Shown: positions 18,113-26,894 of the stretch, piece after piece
How the letters are laid out: each line of letters starts with the position of its first letter
How positions within the stretch are numbered: the stretch's first letter is position 1
NCBI GenBank assembly: GCA_947487765.1
Contig: CANKXO010000001.1
Span: forward strand, 1,364,001-1,428,000
Length of the DNA stretch: 64,000 nucleotides
Source: an uncultured Pseudomonadales bacterium
GTDB taxonomy: Bacteria; Pseudomonadota; Gammaproteobacteria; Pseudomonadales; Cellvibrionaceae
Reading direction: 5' to 3'
Translations under genes and position numbers: made by a program
Notes under the pieces: generated by a model
What the model was told of the DNA's origin: nothing
Database searches by the model: none
The model's input: the letters and a program-made list of their open reading frames with translations, nothing else

Positions 18113-18599
18113 GATTAAAACTTCCTATGTACAGCTTATTTTTCATGAATATTTTTCTGAAAAAATAAAAATAGCAATTTATTTTTTGGATAGTACACAC
18201 AAAAACCAATTAGCGCCTAAAATATTTTTTTAATCAACAAAATGACATAGATAGTTTAATTTAATTGCGCAAGCACATAAAAAAATCACTAAATAAAAGA
18301 TCAGTAAATCGTGATTGTTTCGTGATTGTTTCGTGATTGTTTCGTGATTGTTTCGTGATTGTTTCGTGATTGTTTCGTGATTGTTTCGTGATTTTTTTAA
18401 CTGACGTTTATTGATATAGATTAAATTATTGCAAGCCAATTTTTTACGTTAATAAAATGAAAGAGTAGCACCACATCCCATTGCTCGAGAAACTAAGATT
18501 TAACATATCCAGCATTCCCCAAAAGCCACGCCCTATTCGATTACAAATTTTTATTCATTCAAGGAACACTTCAATCTGTCAATATTATTTTTATACACC
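18113..18599. other. Intergenic region upstream of hlyB
   Basis: This AT-rich stretch probably contains the hlyB promoter. Apart from the 11-bp repeat at 18310-18393 I see no gene. The reading frame that crosses the repeat (18230-18439) has repetitive translation and is judged spurious. The far end may hold more degraded transposase sequence. Confidence 0.5.
18310..18393. repeat. 11-bp tandem repeat upstream of hlyB
   Basis: Seven perfect copies of CGTGATTGTTT followed by a partial eighth copy, about 200-280 bp upstream of the hlyB start. The unit is close to one helical turn of DNA, so each copy faces the same side. It could be a multi-site regulator platform or a slippage-prone repeat that changes promoter geometry. 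It also creates a spurious reading frame. Confidence 0.92.
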
Positions 18600-19167
18600 T
18601 GCAACAGCTTTCGTGGCAATTTTAAAATTTTTTAAGAAAAGATAACACTCAGCGCATTGATTCATCAAAAGCCATACATCTTAATTGGATTGAAATTTTA
18701 TGCTCGTTACAGGTCAATTCACTCGAAGAATTATTGGCTTTTTGTTAATCCCATGATTTGAATGGAGTTGTTATCTATCCATATTTAACAGCACCCGTGC
18801 TAAAAAAACACGTCCAAAATACCTAAGCTTTGATAACAATCTATCTTTTTAATGCATCTATGAAAACCAATCTTCGCGCACTGGGCATACAAAAAATTAA
18901 AACCGTACCTTACACACTTATATCGCATCCATTTTTTGAACGGCTAACTGGCGCTGTTCATCGTGAGCTACGCGATGAAATGCCATTTTGGAATTCAGTT
19001 GATTTAGAGTCGAAGCTCAGTGGCTTTGAGTATTATTGCAAGCATCAGCGGATTCATGCAGACTATAATGACAAGACATCTGTTAAGAGTAATTTAAAAT
19101 CACTGAAACTCGCACACTTAGTTGGAAAAATTACTGTCGAGTATTATTTGCACTGCCTTGTTTAAAT
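18600..19167 (+). pseudogene. Decayed integrase-core transposase
   Basis: Fragments of a DDE integrase-core transposase are readable in shifting frames. QFTRRIIGF is near 18725, a PKYLSFDNN-like segment near 18815, then NLRALGIQKIKTVPYT, SHPFFERLTGAVHRELRD and FWNSVDLESKLSGFEYY in one frame to about 19130. The C-terminal motif continues in another frame (WKNYCRVLFALP). Several stops and frameshifts interrupt it, and I see no terminal inverted repeats. It is an inactive remnant at the border between the secretion island and the D-lactate module. Confidence 0.85.
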
Positions 19168-19208
19168 TAAAATTTCGCCAAGGACACGTTTGCTGTGGAT
19201 TTGATTGG

Positions 19209-19973
19209 TTAGTTTTTCATATTTTTTAAACGATTTTGAGTAAGCGGCTCACTACGGCTGAGTTCACGACTATGTCGTAATAGGTCATCAATCGATAAAA
19301 TATGTTCTTGCATTTTTTCTCGAGCAAGTTCTGCATCACCAGCTAATATTGCATCCATAATGGCACGATGCTGATCTGGCAATGTTAAGCGCACACTTGG
19401 TTTTGTATAAAACACCGAAAAAGAAAACAAAACACTTTTATGTAATACAGAAAAGAGGCTACGCATTAAATGCACGAGCATTGCATTTTGCGAAGCATCG
19501 GCAATGGCTAAGTGAAATTCAATATCAGCAGTGGCTTCTTCATCAGCCTTTTTTTCATCATAGTTTTTTTGCAAGTCAGCATAACGCTGCTTAATAATTT
19601 CTTTATCTTTATCAGTGCTATGCAAAGCTGCATTGTATGCACTCATTCCCTCTAGTACGTAGCGAATTTCTAACATTTCAAATGGCGCATCATAGTTATT
19701 AACCAGTAAAGCCATTAACGGATCCGTAAAGGACTCACCCATATTGTCAGATACACGTGCACTGCCGCCAGGGTCTTTAGATAGAATATTTCGCGCTTCT
19801 AATTTGTGTAGGGCTTCTCGAATAGAAGGTCTTGAGACATTCAATAACTTTGACAACTCACGCTCCGAAGGCAACTTTTCACCTGGCTTTAGTACACCCT
19901 TAATCAGTTGATCTTCTATCTGCTTTGCTATCTCGTCTGCAATCCTTACTTGTTTGATTTGTTCAAAAGCCAT
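19209..19973 (-). CDS. FadR-family (GntR) regulator of the D-lactate/TRAP module
   Basis: A 254-residue GntR/FCD regulator. The winged helix (about 10-75) has GEKLPSERELSKLLNVSRPSIREAL. The FCD domain has DIEFHLAIADASQN, DQHRAIMDAI and a late EHI segment, consistent with a metal-assisted carboxylate pocket. It is related to the regulator at 679-1422. It is divergent from the Cache-domain kinase gene, and a twin TGGT-N3-ACCA operator lies between them; the same twin site stands between dld and the TRAP genes. It is thus probably the lactate-responsive repressor of both transcription units. D-lactate as ligand is inferred. Confidence 0.85.
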   Translation of the reverse strand: MAFEQIKQVRIADEIAKQIEDQLIKGVLKPGEKLPSERELSKLLNVSRPSIREALHKLEARNILSKDPGGSARVSDNMGESFTDPLMALLVNNYDAPFEMLEIRYVLEGMSAYNAALHSTDKDKEIIKQRYADLQKNYDEKKADEEATADIEFHLAIADASQNAMLVHLMRSLFSVLHKSVLFSFSVFYTKPSVRLTLPDQHRAIMDAILAGDAELAREKMQEHILSIDDLLRHSRELSRSEPLTQNRLKNMKN

Positions 19974-20173
19974 AATTCGCTCGTTAAAAAAGAAATTTTC
20001 AGTATCTGAAAGCTCTTAGTATATGTTTTTTGTTAGGTTTTTGTCGATCTCAAGACCTTACATATTCATGTTAAAAATTTCATTAGGGTATTAAAAAATA
20101 GCTTAATAGCATTTTTGCGCATAAAAAATACCATTAATTATTAAAATTGCATTTTAGGTGCCATAAAACATTT

Positions 20174-20209
20174 GATTGGTAATACCAAATATCATATGGT
20201 ATTACCAAT
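20174..20209. promoter_or_regulatory. Twin FadR-family operator, regulator/kinase intergenic
   Basis: Two palindromes, TTGGT-AAT-ACCAA (centre about 20182) and TGGT-ATT-ACCA (centre about 20202), are 20 bp apart, about two helical turns. They lie between the divergent regulator gene and the kinase gene. The arrangement is nearly identical to 23572-23607. Confidence 0.85.
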
Positions 20210-20264
20210 AGACCGATAAAGTCTATAAAAACCTAATTCAAATGATAAAAACGGGTTGCCCATC

Positions 20265-21629
20265 ATGAAAAATCTAAGTTTTAAAGCCAAGATACTATTA
20301 CTGGTGTTAATACCATTAGTACTAGTCAGTACCGCTCTCACTGCCCTTGCCATCTTCCAAGCGAAAGAGCTAGGCGATAATAATTTAAAAACATTTGCAG
20401 AAAAAATATATGACCTGAGAAGGAATGAATTAAAAAACTATACGGAAATGGCACTTACATCGGTTAAACATATTTACAACAACGAAACAGAAAAAAGATC
20501 GCCCGAAGCACAAGAGTCAGCAAAAACAATACTGAGAAACCTTGCTTATGGATCTGATGGCTATATTTTTGTTTATGACTACGACGGGACTAATGTTGTA
20601 CTACCAACAAAGCCAGAAATAGAAGGCAAGAATTTATGGAATATACAAGATAAAAATGGGGTTCGGTTAATTCAAGAATTAGTCAATGATGCACAAAGAG
20701 GTGGAGGATATACCGATTACGTCTGGGATAAGCCTTCCAAAGGAGAGGATGTTGATAAAATTAGTTATTCACTTGGTCTGAATGACTGGAGATGGATGGT
20801 TGGTACTGGCCTTTATGTAGATGATCTGGATGATGCCATTGCTGGTGTACAATCAGAAGTGGACAGCAACATCAGCAAAACTTGGAAACTGGTCGCTAGC
20901 CTTGCACTTGCTTGCACTATTATTGTTGGTTTTATCGGTGCGCGTTTAACCATTTCTGAAGGTAAATTGGCCGATGAACAACTGCAATTATTATCCCACA
21001 AGGCTGTTGAAGGACAAGAAGAAGAACGCATGCGTGTTGCTCGCGATTTACAAAAAGGGATTAATCAATCACTTTATGCCAGTCGCCTTAAACTAAAGGA
21101 AATGGCAAAAATAACACCTATCGAGAATGATGAGGCACGGAGAAACTTTGTCGGCGCAATCAATATTTTAGATAAAACCATTAAAGAAGTTAACCGTATT
21201 TCAGGCGAATTACGCCCAGAGATGCTGGACAGTATGGGGCTCTACTCTGCAGTCGAAGCACTAGCTACCCAGATATCACAAGAAAGCAATATAGCAGTAA
21301 CCTTTAAAAAATCTAATACAGGTAGCAAGTTGCCAAATGAATTTGAAACAGCAGTTTATAGAATCATTCAAGAAGCATTAAAAAATATTGTTAATCATTC
21401 TCATGCATCAACTGCCAATATCAGAATACGACAGACAGATACACACTTGAATGTCACAATACAAGATAATGGCTCTGGTTTTAATACGAAAAAGATATTA
21501 GATAGTACAGGAAAAGCAGGCGTTGGTTTCGTCGATATTCGAGTTCGAGCCGAATCACTTGGCGGCCATTTTAGTATTTTCTCATCCGAAGAAATTGGCA
21601 CCGTGCTAAAAGTAGATATTCCGTTATAA
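20265..21629 (+). CDS. Cache-domain HisKA_3-like sensor without phospho-accepting His
   Basis: A 454-residue membrane protein. The first membrane helix is near residues 8-30. A single Cache sensor domain follows (GSDGYIFVYDYDGTNVV, GGGYTDYVWDKP, WRWMVGTGLYVDD), then a second membrane helix near 205-225, a HisKA_3-like dimerisation helix and a HATPase_c domain. The ATPase keeps its N box (EALKNIVNHSHA), DNGSGF and the GVGFVDIRVRAESLGG segment. In the H box the usual RDLHDG reads RDLQKG: Gln263 replaces the histidine. No response regulator gene is adjacent. ATG 20265 is preferred to TTG 20256 because GGG lies at the right distance. A twin operator places it in the lactate regulon. Confidence 0.85.
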   Translation: MKNLSFKAKILLLVLIPLVLVSTALTALAIFQAKELGDNNLKTFAEKIYDLRRNELKNYTEMALTSVKHIYNNETEKRSPEAQESAKTILRNLAYGSDGYIFVYDYDGTNVVLPTKPEIEGKNLWNIQDKNGVRLIQELVNDAQRGGGYTDYVWDKPSKGEDVDKISYSLGLNDWRWMVGTGLYVDDLDDAIAGVQSEVDSNISKTWKLVASLALACTIIVGFIGARLTISEGKLADEQLQLLSHKAVEGQEEERMRVARDLQKGINQSLYASRLKLKEMAKITPIENDEARRNFVGAINILDKTIKEVNRISGELRPEMLDSMGLYSAVEALATQISQESNIAVTFKKSNTGSKLPNEFETAVYRIIQEALKNIVNHSHASTANIRIRQTDTHLNVTIQDNGSGFNTKKILDSTGKAGVGFVDIRVRAESLGGHFSIFSSEEIGTVLKVDIPL

Positions 21630-21633
21630 TTTT

Positions 21634-21663
21634 TTTCAGGCCAATGATTTCATTGACCTGAAA
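21634..21663. terminator. Bidirectional terminator between kinase and dld
   Basis: An imperfect hairpin: TTTCAGG with CCTGAAA outside and CAATG with CATTG inside, flanked by T and A runs. It lies between two convergent stop codons. Confidence 0.7.
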
Positions 21664-21666
21664 TGA

Positions 21667-23352
21667 TTAACAACAACTTCTTTTCTTATCTGTATGACCG
21701 ATACCTGGGTTGAACGTGTTGGTTGGATCTAACTTGGCGTAAAATATTTTTAGATCTTGCTCAGCTTTGTATAAATGCCCCACATTATGCTCTGCGGGAT
21801 ACTTAGCGCCAATATCATCTAACCGCTTTAACATAGCTTTTTTAACTGCTTTAGCATCAACACCATCTTTTAATATATAGTCCTGATGAAAGACATGACA
21901 CATAAAATGCCCATAATATAGCCTATGCTCAATTTTATCTTCTATTTCAGCTGGTAATTTTTCTACCCAATTCTCATCATTTCGCCTCAATGCTATATCC
22001 AAAGCAAGCACTGTTTTGTTATGCATTATTTCATAACGAACGGGAGTTCCTGCTGCTGCAAACCGCTGCAAAAATGCTTTTTTTGCTTCATCATCAGTAC
22101 ATTCAAAATAGTTTCCATCTCCAGGTTCAGAAAAGAATTTGGATAAATATTCTTTGGCTTCATCGATACCATCATCTGTCATTTTTAAAATTAGATGATG
22201 TTCATACTTATCTCTGAAATCGATCATTTTCTTAGGTAAAGCCGATGGCCATATCTGACTACAGTACTGCATAATTCGGTCAGGGAGGTATTTAGGTAAA
22301 AAAGGAATTTTATTTAGGTAAGATTCGACACGCCCTTTTAATGCAAACATTTTTGGCAAAGGATCAGTACCAAGATAATTAATTAATAGAAAAGTATCTT
22401 TGCCATATTTTTCTGTTAGATTGAAAATATCTCGATGCATATATTCACCGATATCAGGTAAATTTTTAAATTGGCTCAATATATCACGACGTATCCTGGT
22501 TAGTTGTCCAGGATCATTAGTACCGATGTAGAATACCTTTTCTTTTTTAGCAACAGGAAATGTATCCAATCGTACTGCAAAAATAGCAATTTTCCCTGCA
22601 CAGCCGCTGGCCTCATACAAACGACGCTTATCTGCATTGAAACGCGCAGCAGTATCTGCATTAACATCGCGAACGCGTTCGACATATTCACTATCTGATG
22701 ATAATTTATCACTATTGATAATATCACTCTCAGAAAAGCTTCCATTTTCTAAATTAGTCAATATTTCTTCAGGCGTAAAACCCAGATTATCAATCCCTAA
22801 ATGGTTCACTAATTCTAGTTTCCCTTTTTCATTGACTCTTGCATGAAGACTTAGCTCTGTATATGCCGGACCACGTTTAATTAAAGCGCCACCTGAATTA
22901 TTCGCAATGCCTCCAACGATAGAAGCACCTAAACATGATGAACCAATAACAGAATGAGGTGATCTATTAAGCGGTTTTAATAATTTCTCCAACGAATACA
23001 AGGTTGAGCCAGGAAAGCTAATAATTTGTTTTGCATTATTGATTGGAATAATTTTTTTAATTCGAGTCACATTTATAATAACAATATCCCGGTCATACTC
23101 TTTACCGCTGGGTGTTGAACCCTCTGTCAAACCTGTATTGGCAGCCTGCATAATGATAATTTTATTGTTATCAACGCAAGCTTGGATAACTCGCCACTGT
23201 TGTAACAGTGATGTAGGGAAAACAACGGCGAGTGCATCCCCTTCCCCTGATCGGAAACCCTTTCGATAAAATTCAGTATCACTCTCATTACTGTATAGGT
23301 TTTTTAAACCAACAATTTGGCTTAACTTATTTAAAAAATCTGCTGTAGACAT
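21667..23352 (-). CDS. dld: D-lactate dehydrogenase (quinone), FAD-dependent
   Basis: A 561-residue respiratory D-lactate dehydrogenase, close in length to E. coli Dld (571). It oxidises D-lactate to pyruvate and reduces quinone at the inner membrane. The FAD-binding PCMH domain shows NTGLTEGSTPSG and a SSCLGASIVGGIANNSGG segment; the C-terminal half carries the membrane-binding cap and ends NPGIGHTDKKRSCC. It is divergent from the TRAP genes with a twin FadR-type operator between them, so uptake and oxidation are probably induced together. Confidence 0.93.
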   Translation of the reverse strand: MSTADFLNKLSQIVGLKNLYSNESDTEFYRKGFRSGEGDALAVVFPTSLLQQWRVIQACVDNNKIIIMQAANTGLTEGSTPSGKEYDRDIVIINVTRIKKIIPINNAKQIISFPGSTLYSLEKLLKPLNRSPHSVIGSSCLGASIVGGIANNSGGALIKRGPAYTELSLHARVNEKGKLELVNHLGIDNLGFTPEEILTNLENGSFSESDIINSDKLSSDSEYVERVRDVNADTAARFNADKRRLYEASGCAGKIAIFAVRLDTFPVAKKEKVFYIGTNDPGQLTRIRRDILSQFKNLPDIGEYMHRDIFNLTEKYGKDTFLLINYLGTDPLPKMFALKGRVESYLNKIPFLPKYLPDRIMQYCSQIWPSALPKKMIDFRDKYEHHLILKMTDDGIDEAKEYLSKFFSEPGDGNYFECTDDEAKKAFLQRFAAAGTPVRYEIMHNKTVLALDIALRRNDENWVEKLPAEIEDKIEHRLYYGHFMCHVFHQDYILKDGVDAKAVKKAMLKRLDDIGAKYPAEHNVGHLYKAEQDLKIFYAKLDPTNTFNPGIGHTDKKRSCC

Positions 23353-23571
23353 TATACAAATCCGAGTTGTAGTAAAAATTATGTTTTATTTTGTTACTCA
23401 CAACCCCAAGAAAGTGCACACCACTGTAAATCTCCTTTCTGTTTAGCTGACATTTTACTGATTCAGGATTAAAACCCTAAAGGACCACAACTTTTAACCA
23501 GAGAAATCCTGAAATCAGTCAAAAATAGTGCGTTTCTTGAGATTTTTTCCATTTTAGTACAAAAAGTGATT

Positions 23572-23607
23572 GATTGGTAATACCATTTGACATATGGTAT
23601 TACCACT
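23572..23607. promoter_or_regulatory. Twin FadR-family operator, dld/TRAP intergenic
   Basis: Two palindromes TGGT-AAT-ACCA (centre about 23580) and TGGT-ATT-ACCA (centre about 23600), again 20 bp apart. The order and spacing are as at 20174-20209, and the stretch CATATGGTATTACCA is shared exactly. The site can control both dld and dctP. The rest of 23353-23707 shows no gene. Confidence 0.87.
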
Positions 23608-23707
23608 TTGTTAATATTAAGCCTTTATATAACTATTAATGCTTAAAAATTAATAATTTTTTGAATAATTGTAATAAAAATAAAACTCTTCTCAGGAGAT
23701 CACACTT

Positions 23708-24757
23708 ATGAAAGTCATTAGTTCATTCCTTTGTGCTGCTTTGGCAGCGGCATCCATGTCAGCCAGCCACGCTGCCGACAAACCTGTATTGCTTAAAATG
23801 CCAATATATTATGGTTCGCATCTACCTGGATTAGGTTCTGTTGCTAAATATGTCGCAGATAATGCAGGCGTATTGAGTGGTGGCTCTGTCAAAGTTAAGT
23901 TATATGAGCCTAAAAAACTGATTGCACCAGGTGAAATTCTAGATGCTGTTTCATCGGGAAAGGTACAAGCTGGGTACGCTACACCCGGTAACTGGGGTGG
24001 CAAAATGCCTGCAGCACGTCTATTTTCAGCAGTCCCCTTTGGACCCGAAGCACCTGAATATCTAGCATGGTTAATGTATGGCAATGGCGGTAAGTTACAC
24101 CAAGAGCTTTATGATAAATCTGGATATAACGTAAAAACACAAACCTGTGGAATTATTGCACCAGAAACGTCCGGTTGGTTTGCTAAAGAAATCAATAAGC
24201 CTGAAGACCTAAAAGGCTTAAAAATGCGCTTCTTCGGTTTAGGTGCTGAAGTCATGGAAAAATTAGGTGTCAGTACTGTTGGACTACCTGGTGGAGAAAT
24301 CTTCCCTGCTTTGGAAAAAGGCGCTATTGATGCAACCGAATTCTCTATGCCTGCTATCGATAAGCGTATTGGCTTAAGCAAAATTGTTAAATTCAACTAC
24401 TACCCTGGCTGGCATCAACAAGCAACAGTTTTTGAATTAATTATCAATAAAGATACGTGGAAGAAAATGAGCGATACACAACAGGCTGTTATTACTCAAC
24501 TTTGCCGCGCGGCTACACTTGACTCATTAGCATTAGGTGAAGCGATTCAAGCACCTGTAATGGCCGAGAACGTTAAGAATGGCGTTCAAAATAAATATTG
24601 GTCAGAAGAAATGCTAGCGACATTTGAAGCAAAATGGGGTGAAGTTGTTGAAGAGCAAAAAGCAAAAGATGCTGAGTTTGCAAAAATCTGGGCAGACTTA
24701 AGTGCTTTCCGCAAAGATTATTCTTTATGGGAAAAGAATGCCTTCTTACCTAGATAA
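23708..24757 (+). CDS. dctP: TRAP transporter substrate-binding protein, DctP family
   Basis: A 349-residue periplasmic receptor with a clear signal peptide (MKVISSFLCAALAAASMSA, cleavage near SHA-AD). It delivers an organic acid to the DctQM permease. The motifs GLKMRFFGLGAEV, ALEKGAIDATEFSMP and YYPGWHQQATVFEL match the branch of DctP proteins that bind 2-oxo acids or lactate. AGGAGA precedes the ATG. Being divergent from dld under a shared twin operator supports lactate, but pyruvate or another 2-oxo acid is possible. Confidence 0.9.
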   Translation: MKVISSFLCAALAAASMSASHAADKPVLLKMPIYYGSHLPGLGSVAKYVADNAGVLSGGSVKVKLYEPKKLIAPGEILDAVSSGKVQAGYATPGNWGGKMPAARLFSAVPFGPEAPEYLAWLMYGNGGKLHQELYDKSGYNVKTQTCGIIAPETSGWFAKEINKPEDLKGLKMRFFGLGAEVMEKLGVSTVGLPGGEIFPALEKGAIDATEFSMPAIDKRIGLSKIVKFNYYPGWHQQATVFELIINKDTWKKMSDTQQAVITQLCRAATLDSLALGEAIQAPVMAENVKNGVQNKYWSEEMLATFEAKWGEVVEEQKAKDAEFAKIWADLSAFRKDYSLWEKNAFLPR

Positions 24758-24809
24758 CAACGGTACTACTTAAATAACTATAAAAAATAGTTTTATTCGC
24801 TAAACACCC

Positions 24810-24830
24810 GGGCGTATCAATGATACGCCC
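24810..24830 (+). promoter_or_regulatory. Stem-loop between dctP and dctQ
   Basis: A perfect 9-bp stem GGGCGTATC / GATACGCCC with an AAT loop, not followed by a T run. It probably stabilises the 3' end of the dctP message or reduces read-through, giving more binding protein than permease. Confidence 0.7.
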
Positions 24831-24866
24831 ATATTTACCTTCTATACCATATTGGAGCTTATTCAG

Positions 24867-25433
24867 ATGTCTGTAAGCCACCCACCGACTGATCCGGTAG
24901 GACCGACAAGCACGACGCTGCTTGCCAGAATTTCTATCGCACTAGAGAAGTTTATTCGTTCTTCTGCACTCATTTTTTGCTGGGCCTACGCTATTTTAGT
25001 TTTTGCTATTCTTGCAAATGTTTTATTACGCTACGGTTTTAGTAATGGCTTGATTATTTTTGAAGAAATTCAATGGCACCTGTATGCCGTTGGGATGATG
25101 TTCGGTTTATCTTTTGCCGAAATAACAAACAGCCAGGTTCGTGTTGATGTTGTTGCCGATAAATTAATGCGACGTACTGTACGCAAATGGGAAATATTCG
25201 GCACAATAGTATTTGTGCTCCCTTTTATCTACGTAGTCATCATTAATGGACTAGATTATGTTGCAGATTCTTACCGTGTTAATGAATCTTCAAACTCCCC
25301 TCTAGGTTTACCTTTTCGTTGGGCAATCAAAGCCGTTATCCCTATCAGCTTTGCGTTTCTCGCTATCGCGGTGTTGTCACGCCTATTAAATAATATCAAT
25401 GCCTTGATATCAGATGTGGATGGAGAGAAGTAG
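24867..25433 (+). CDS. dctQ: TRAP transporter small permease, DctQ family
   Basis: A 188-residue protein with four hydrophobic segments (starting near residues 28, 65, 105 and 145), the standard small-subunit topology. The motif EEIQWHLYAVGMMFG is typical of DctQ. ATG 24867 has GGAG at 9 nt spacing and is preferred to TTG 24852. It lies between dctP and dctM, two bases before dctM, so the permease genes are translationally close. Confidence 0.9.
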   Translation: MSVSHPPTDPVGPTSTTLLARISIALEKFIRSSALIFCWAYAILVFAILANVLLRYGFSNGLIIFEEIQWHLYAVGMMFGLSFAEITNSQVRVDVVADKLMRRTVRKWEIFGTIVFVLPFIYVVIINGLDYVADSYRVNESSNSPLGLPFRWAIKAVIPISFAFLAIAVLSRLLNNINALISDVDGEK

Positions 25434-25435
25434 CA

Positions 25436-26824
25436 ATGGAAATTAATGAAATTTTAGTTATTGGAATGTTTTTAACATTCATTGCCTTTTTATTTACCGG
25501 CATACCGGTTGGTTATGTCTTAGCCGGCGTTGGTGTTATATTTGGCTTTATCGGTTATTTTTCAGATATTTATTTAGGCACTATTACAGGCCTAGATTTA
25601 AATACACTCGGTTTAGTTGTATCACGCTTATATTCCTTAATGGAAAATTGGGTTTTGGTTGCCTTGCCGATGTTTATCTTTATGGGTTTGATGTTAGATA
25701 AATCTGGTGTCGCTGAACGACTCATGCTTTCAATGCAGGATCTATTTGGTAAAGTCCGTGGTGGTTTGGCATTGACTGTTACGTTAATCGGAATCATTTT
25801 AGCCGCTTCTACCGGCATTATTGGTGCATCAGTTGTTCTGCTAGGATTACTATCACTGCCTGCCATGTTAAACCAAGGGTATGATAAGGCATTAGCTACA
25901 GGTACAGTGTGTAGCGCCGGTACACTCGGGATATTACTGCCACCAAGTATCATGCTTGTGATTATGGCTGATCAGTTAGCTTTATCTGTTGGTGACTTAT
26001 TCATGGGAGCGGTATTTCCAGGCTTAATTCTTGGTGCACTGTATCTTTTATATATTTTAATTGTCTCTTATGCAAAACCTGATAAAGCACCTCTTCCAGA
26101 GAATTATCGAAAACTTGAATTACAGATAATTGTTGCCGTTCTTAAAAATATTTTACCGCCGCTATTATTAATTCTCGCTGTGCTAGGTTCTATCTTTGCG
26201 GGCATTTGTACACCTACTGAAGCCAGTGGCGTTGGAGCATTAGGTGCGACACTGTTGGCTGCTTATTATAAGAAATTGAATTTTTCTGTTTTTAAACAAG
26301 TCAGTTTAGATGCCTATCGAACAACGGCCTATATTTTTATGATCTTTATCGGTGCAACGATGTTTGCTCTGGTTCTAAGAGAGTTAGGCGGAGATGAATT
26401 AATCGAACGTGGATTAACAAGTTTACCTTTTGGTCCCTACGGTGTACTAATCTCTGTTCTAATCATTGTATTCCTACTAGGCTTTCTATTAGATTGGATC
26501 GAAATCACACTCATCGCATTGCCATTGTTAGCACCGGTTATTGTCGGTATGGATTTTGATATCAATGGCTATGGTGTTATTGATGAACCTAAGTTGGTTT
26601 GGTTTGTTATGTTGGTTGCCATTACATTACAAACATCGTTCTTAACCCCTCCGGTTGGCTTTGCACTATTTTATTTAAAAGGTGTTTGCCCTCCAGGTGT
26701 TAGCCTTACTGATATCTATAGAGGCGTCATTCCTTTTATCATTTTACAGTTGATCGGCTTAACTATTGTTATTTTGCTGCCAACGTTAGTGACCTGGTTA
26801 CCCGCAACTGTTTACGCAAAGTAA
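25436..26824 (+). CDS. dctM: TRAP transporter large permease, DctM family
   Basis: A 462-residue inner-membrane protein with about a dozen hydrophobic helices; it forms the Na+-driven channel subunit of the TRAP system. Conserved segments include ALPMFIFMGLML, TGIIGASVVLLGL, GTVCSAGTLGILLPPS and CTPTEASGVGALGA. GGAGAGAAG precedes the ATG, two bases after the dctQ stop. A strong terminator follows. Confidence 0.94.
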   Translation: MEINEILVIGMFLTFIAFLFTGIPVGYVLAGVGVIFGFIGYFSDIYLGTITGLDLNTLGLVVSRLYSLMENWVLVALPMFIFMGLMLDKSGVAERLMLSMQDLFGKVRGGLALTVTLIGIILAASTGIIGASVVLLGLLSLPAMLNQGYDKALATGTVCSAGTLGILLPPSIMLVIMADQLALSVGDLFMGAVFPGLILGALYLLYILIVSYAKPDKAPLPENYRKLELQIIVAVLKNILPPLLLILAVLGSIFAGICTPTEASGVGALGATLLAAYYKKLNFSVFKQVSLDAYRTTAYIFMIFIGATMFALVLRELGGDELIERGLTSLPFGPYGVLISVLIIVFLLGFLLDWIEITLIALPLLAPVIVGMDFDINGYGVIDEPKLVWFVMLVAITLQTSFLTPPVGFALFYLKGVCPPGVSLTDIYRGVIPFIILQLIGLTIVILLPTLVTWLPATVYAK

Positions 26825-26851
26825 ATATCCTTCCACTATTGCTGACTGTTT

Positions 26852-26880
26852 AGCCACCCTCTGGGTGGCTTTTTTTATTT
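26852..26880 (+). terminator. Intrinsic terminator after the TRAP operon
   Basis: An 8-bp GC-rich stem AGCCACCC / GGGTGGCT with a TCT loop, followed by a run of seven T. It lies between the convergent dctM and antiporter genes. Confidence 0.93.
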
Positions 26881-26894
26881 AAGAAACAAACTTA

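Noticed and set aside
18310-18393. 11-bp tandem repeat as a CRISPR array or replication iterons
   Set aside because: No spacers are present, and no rep gene or other origin features lie nearby.
18230-18439. Reading frame of 69 residues across the 11-bp repeat
   Set aside because: Its translation is mostly a repeated 11-residue unit caused by the DNA repeat; no ribosome-binding site and no family resemblance.
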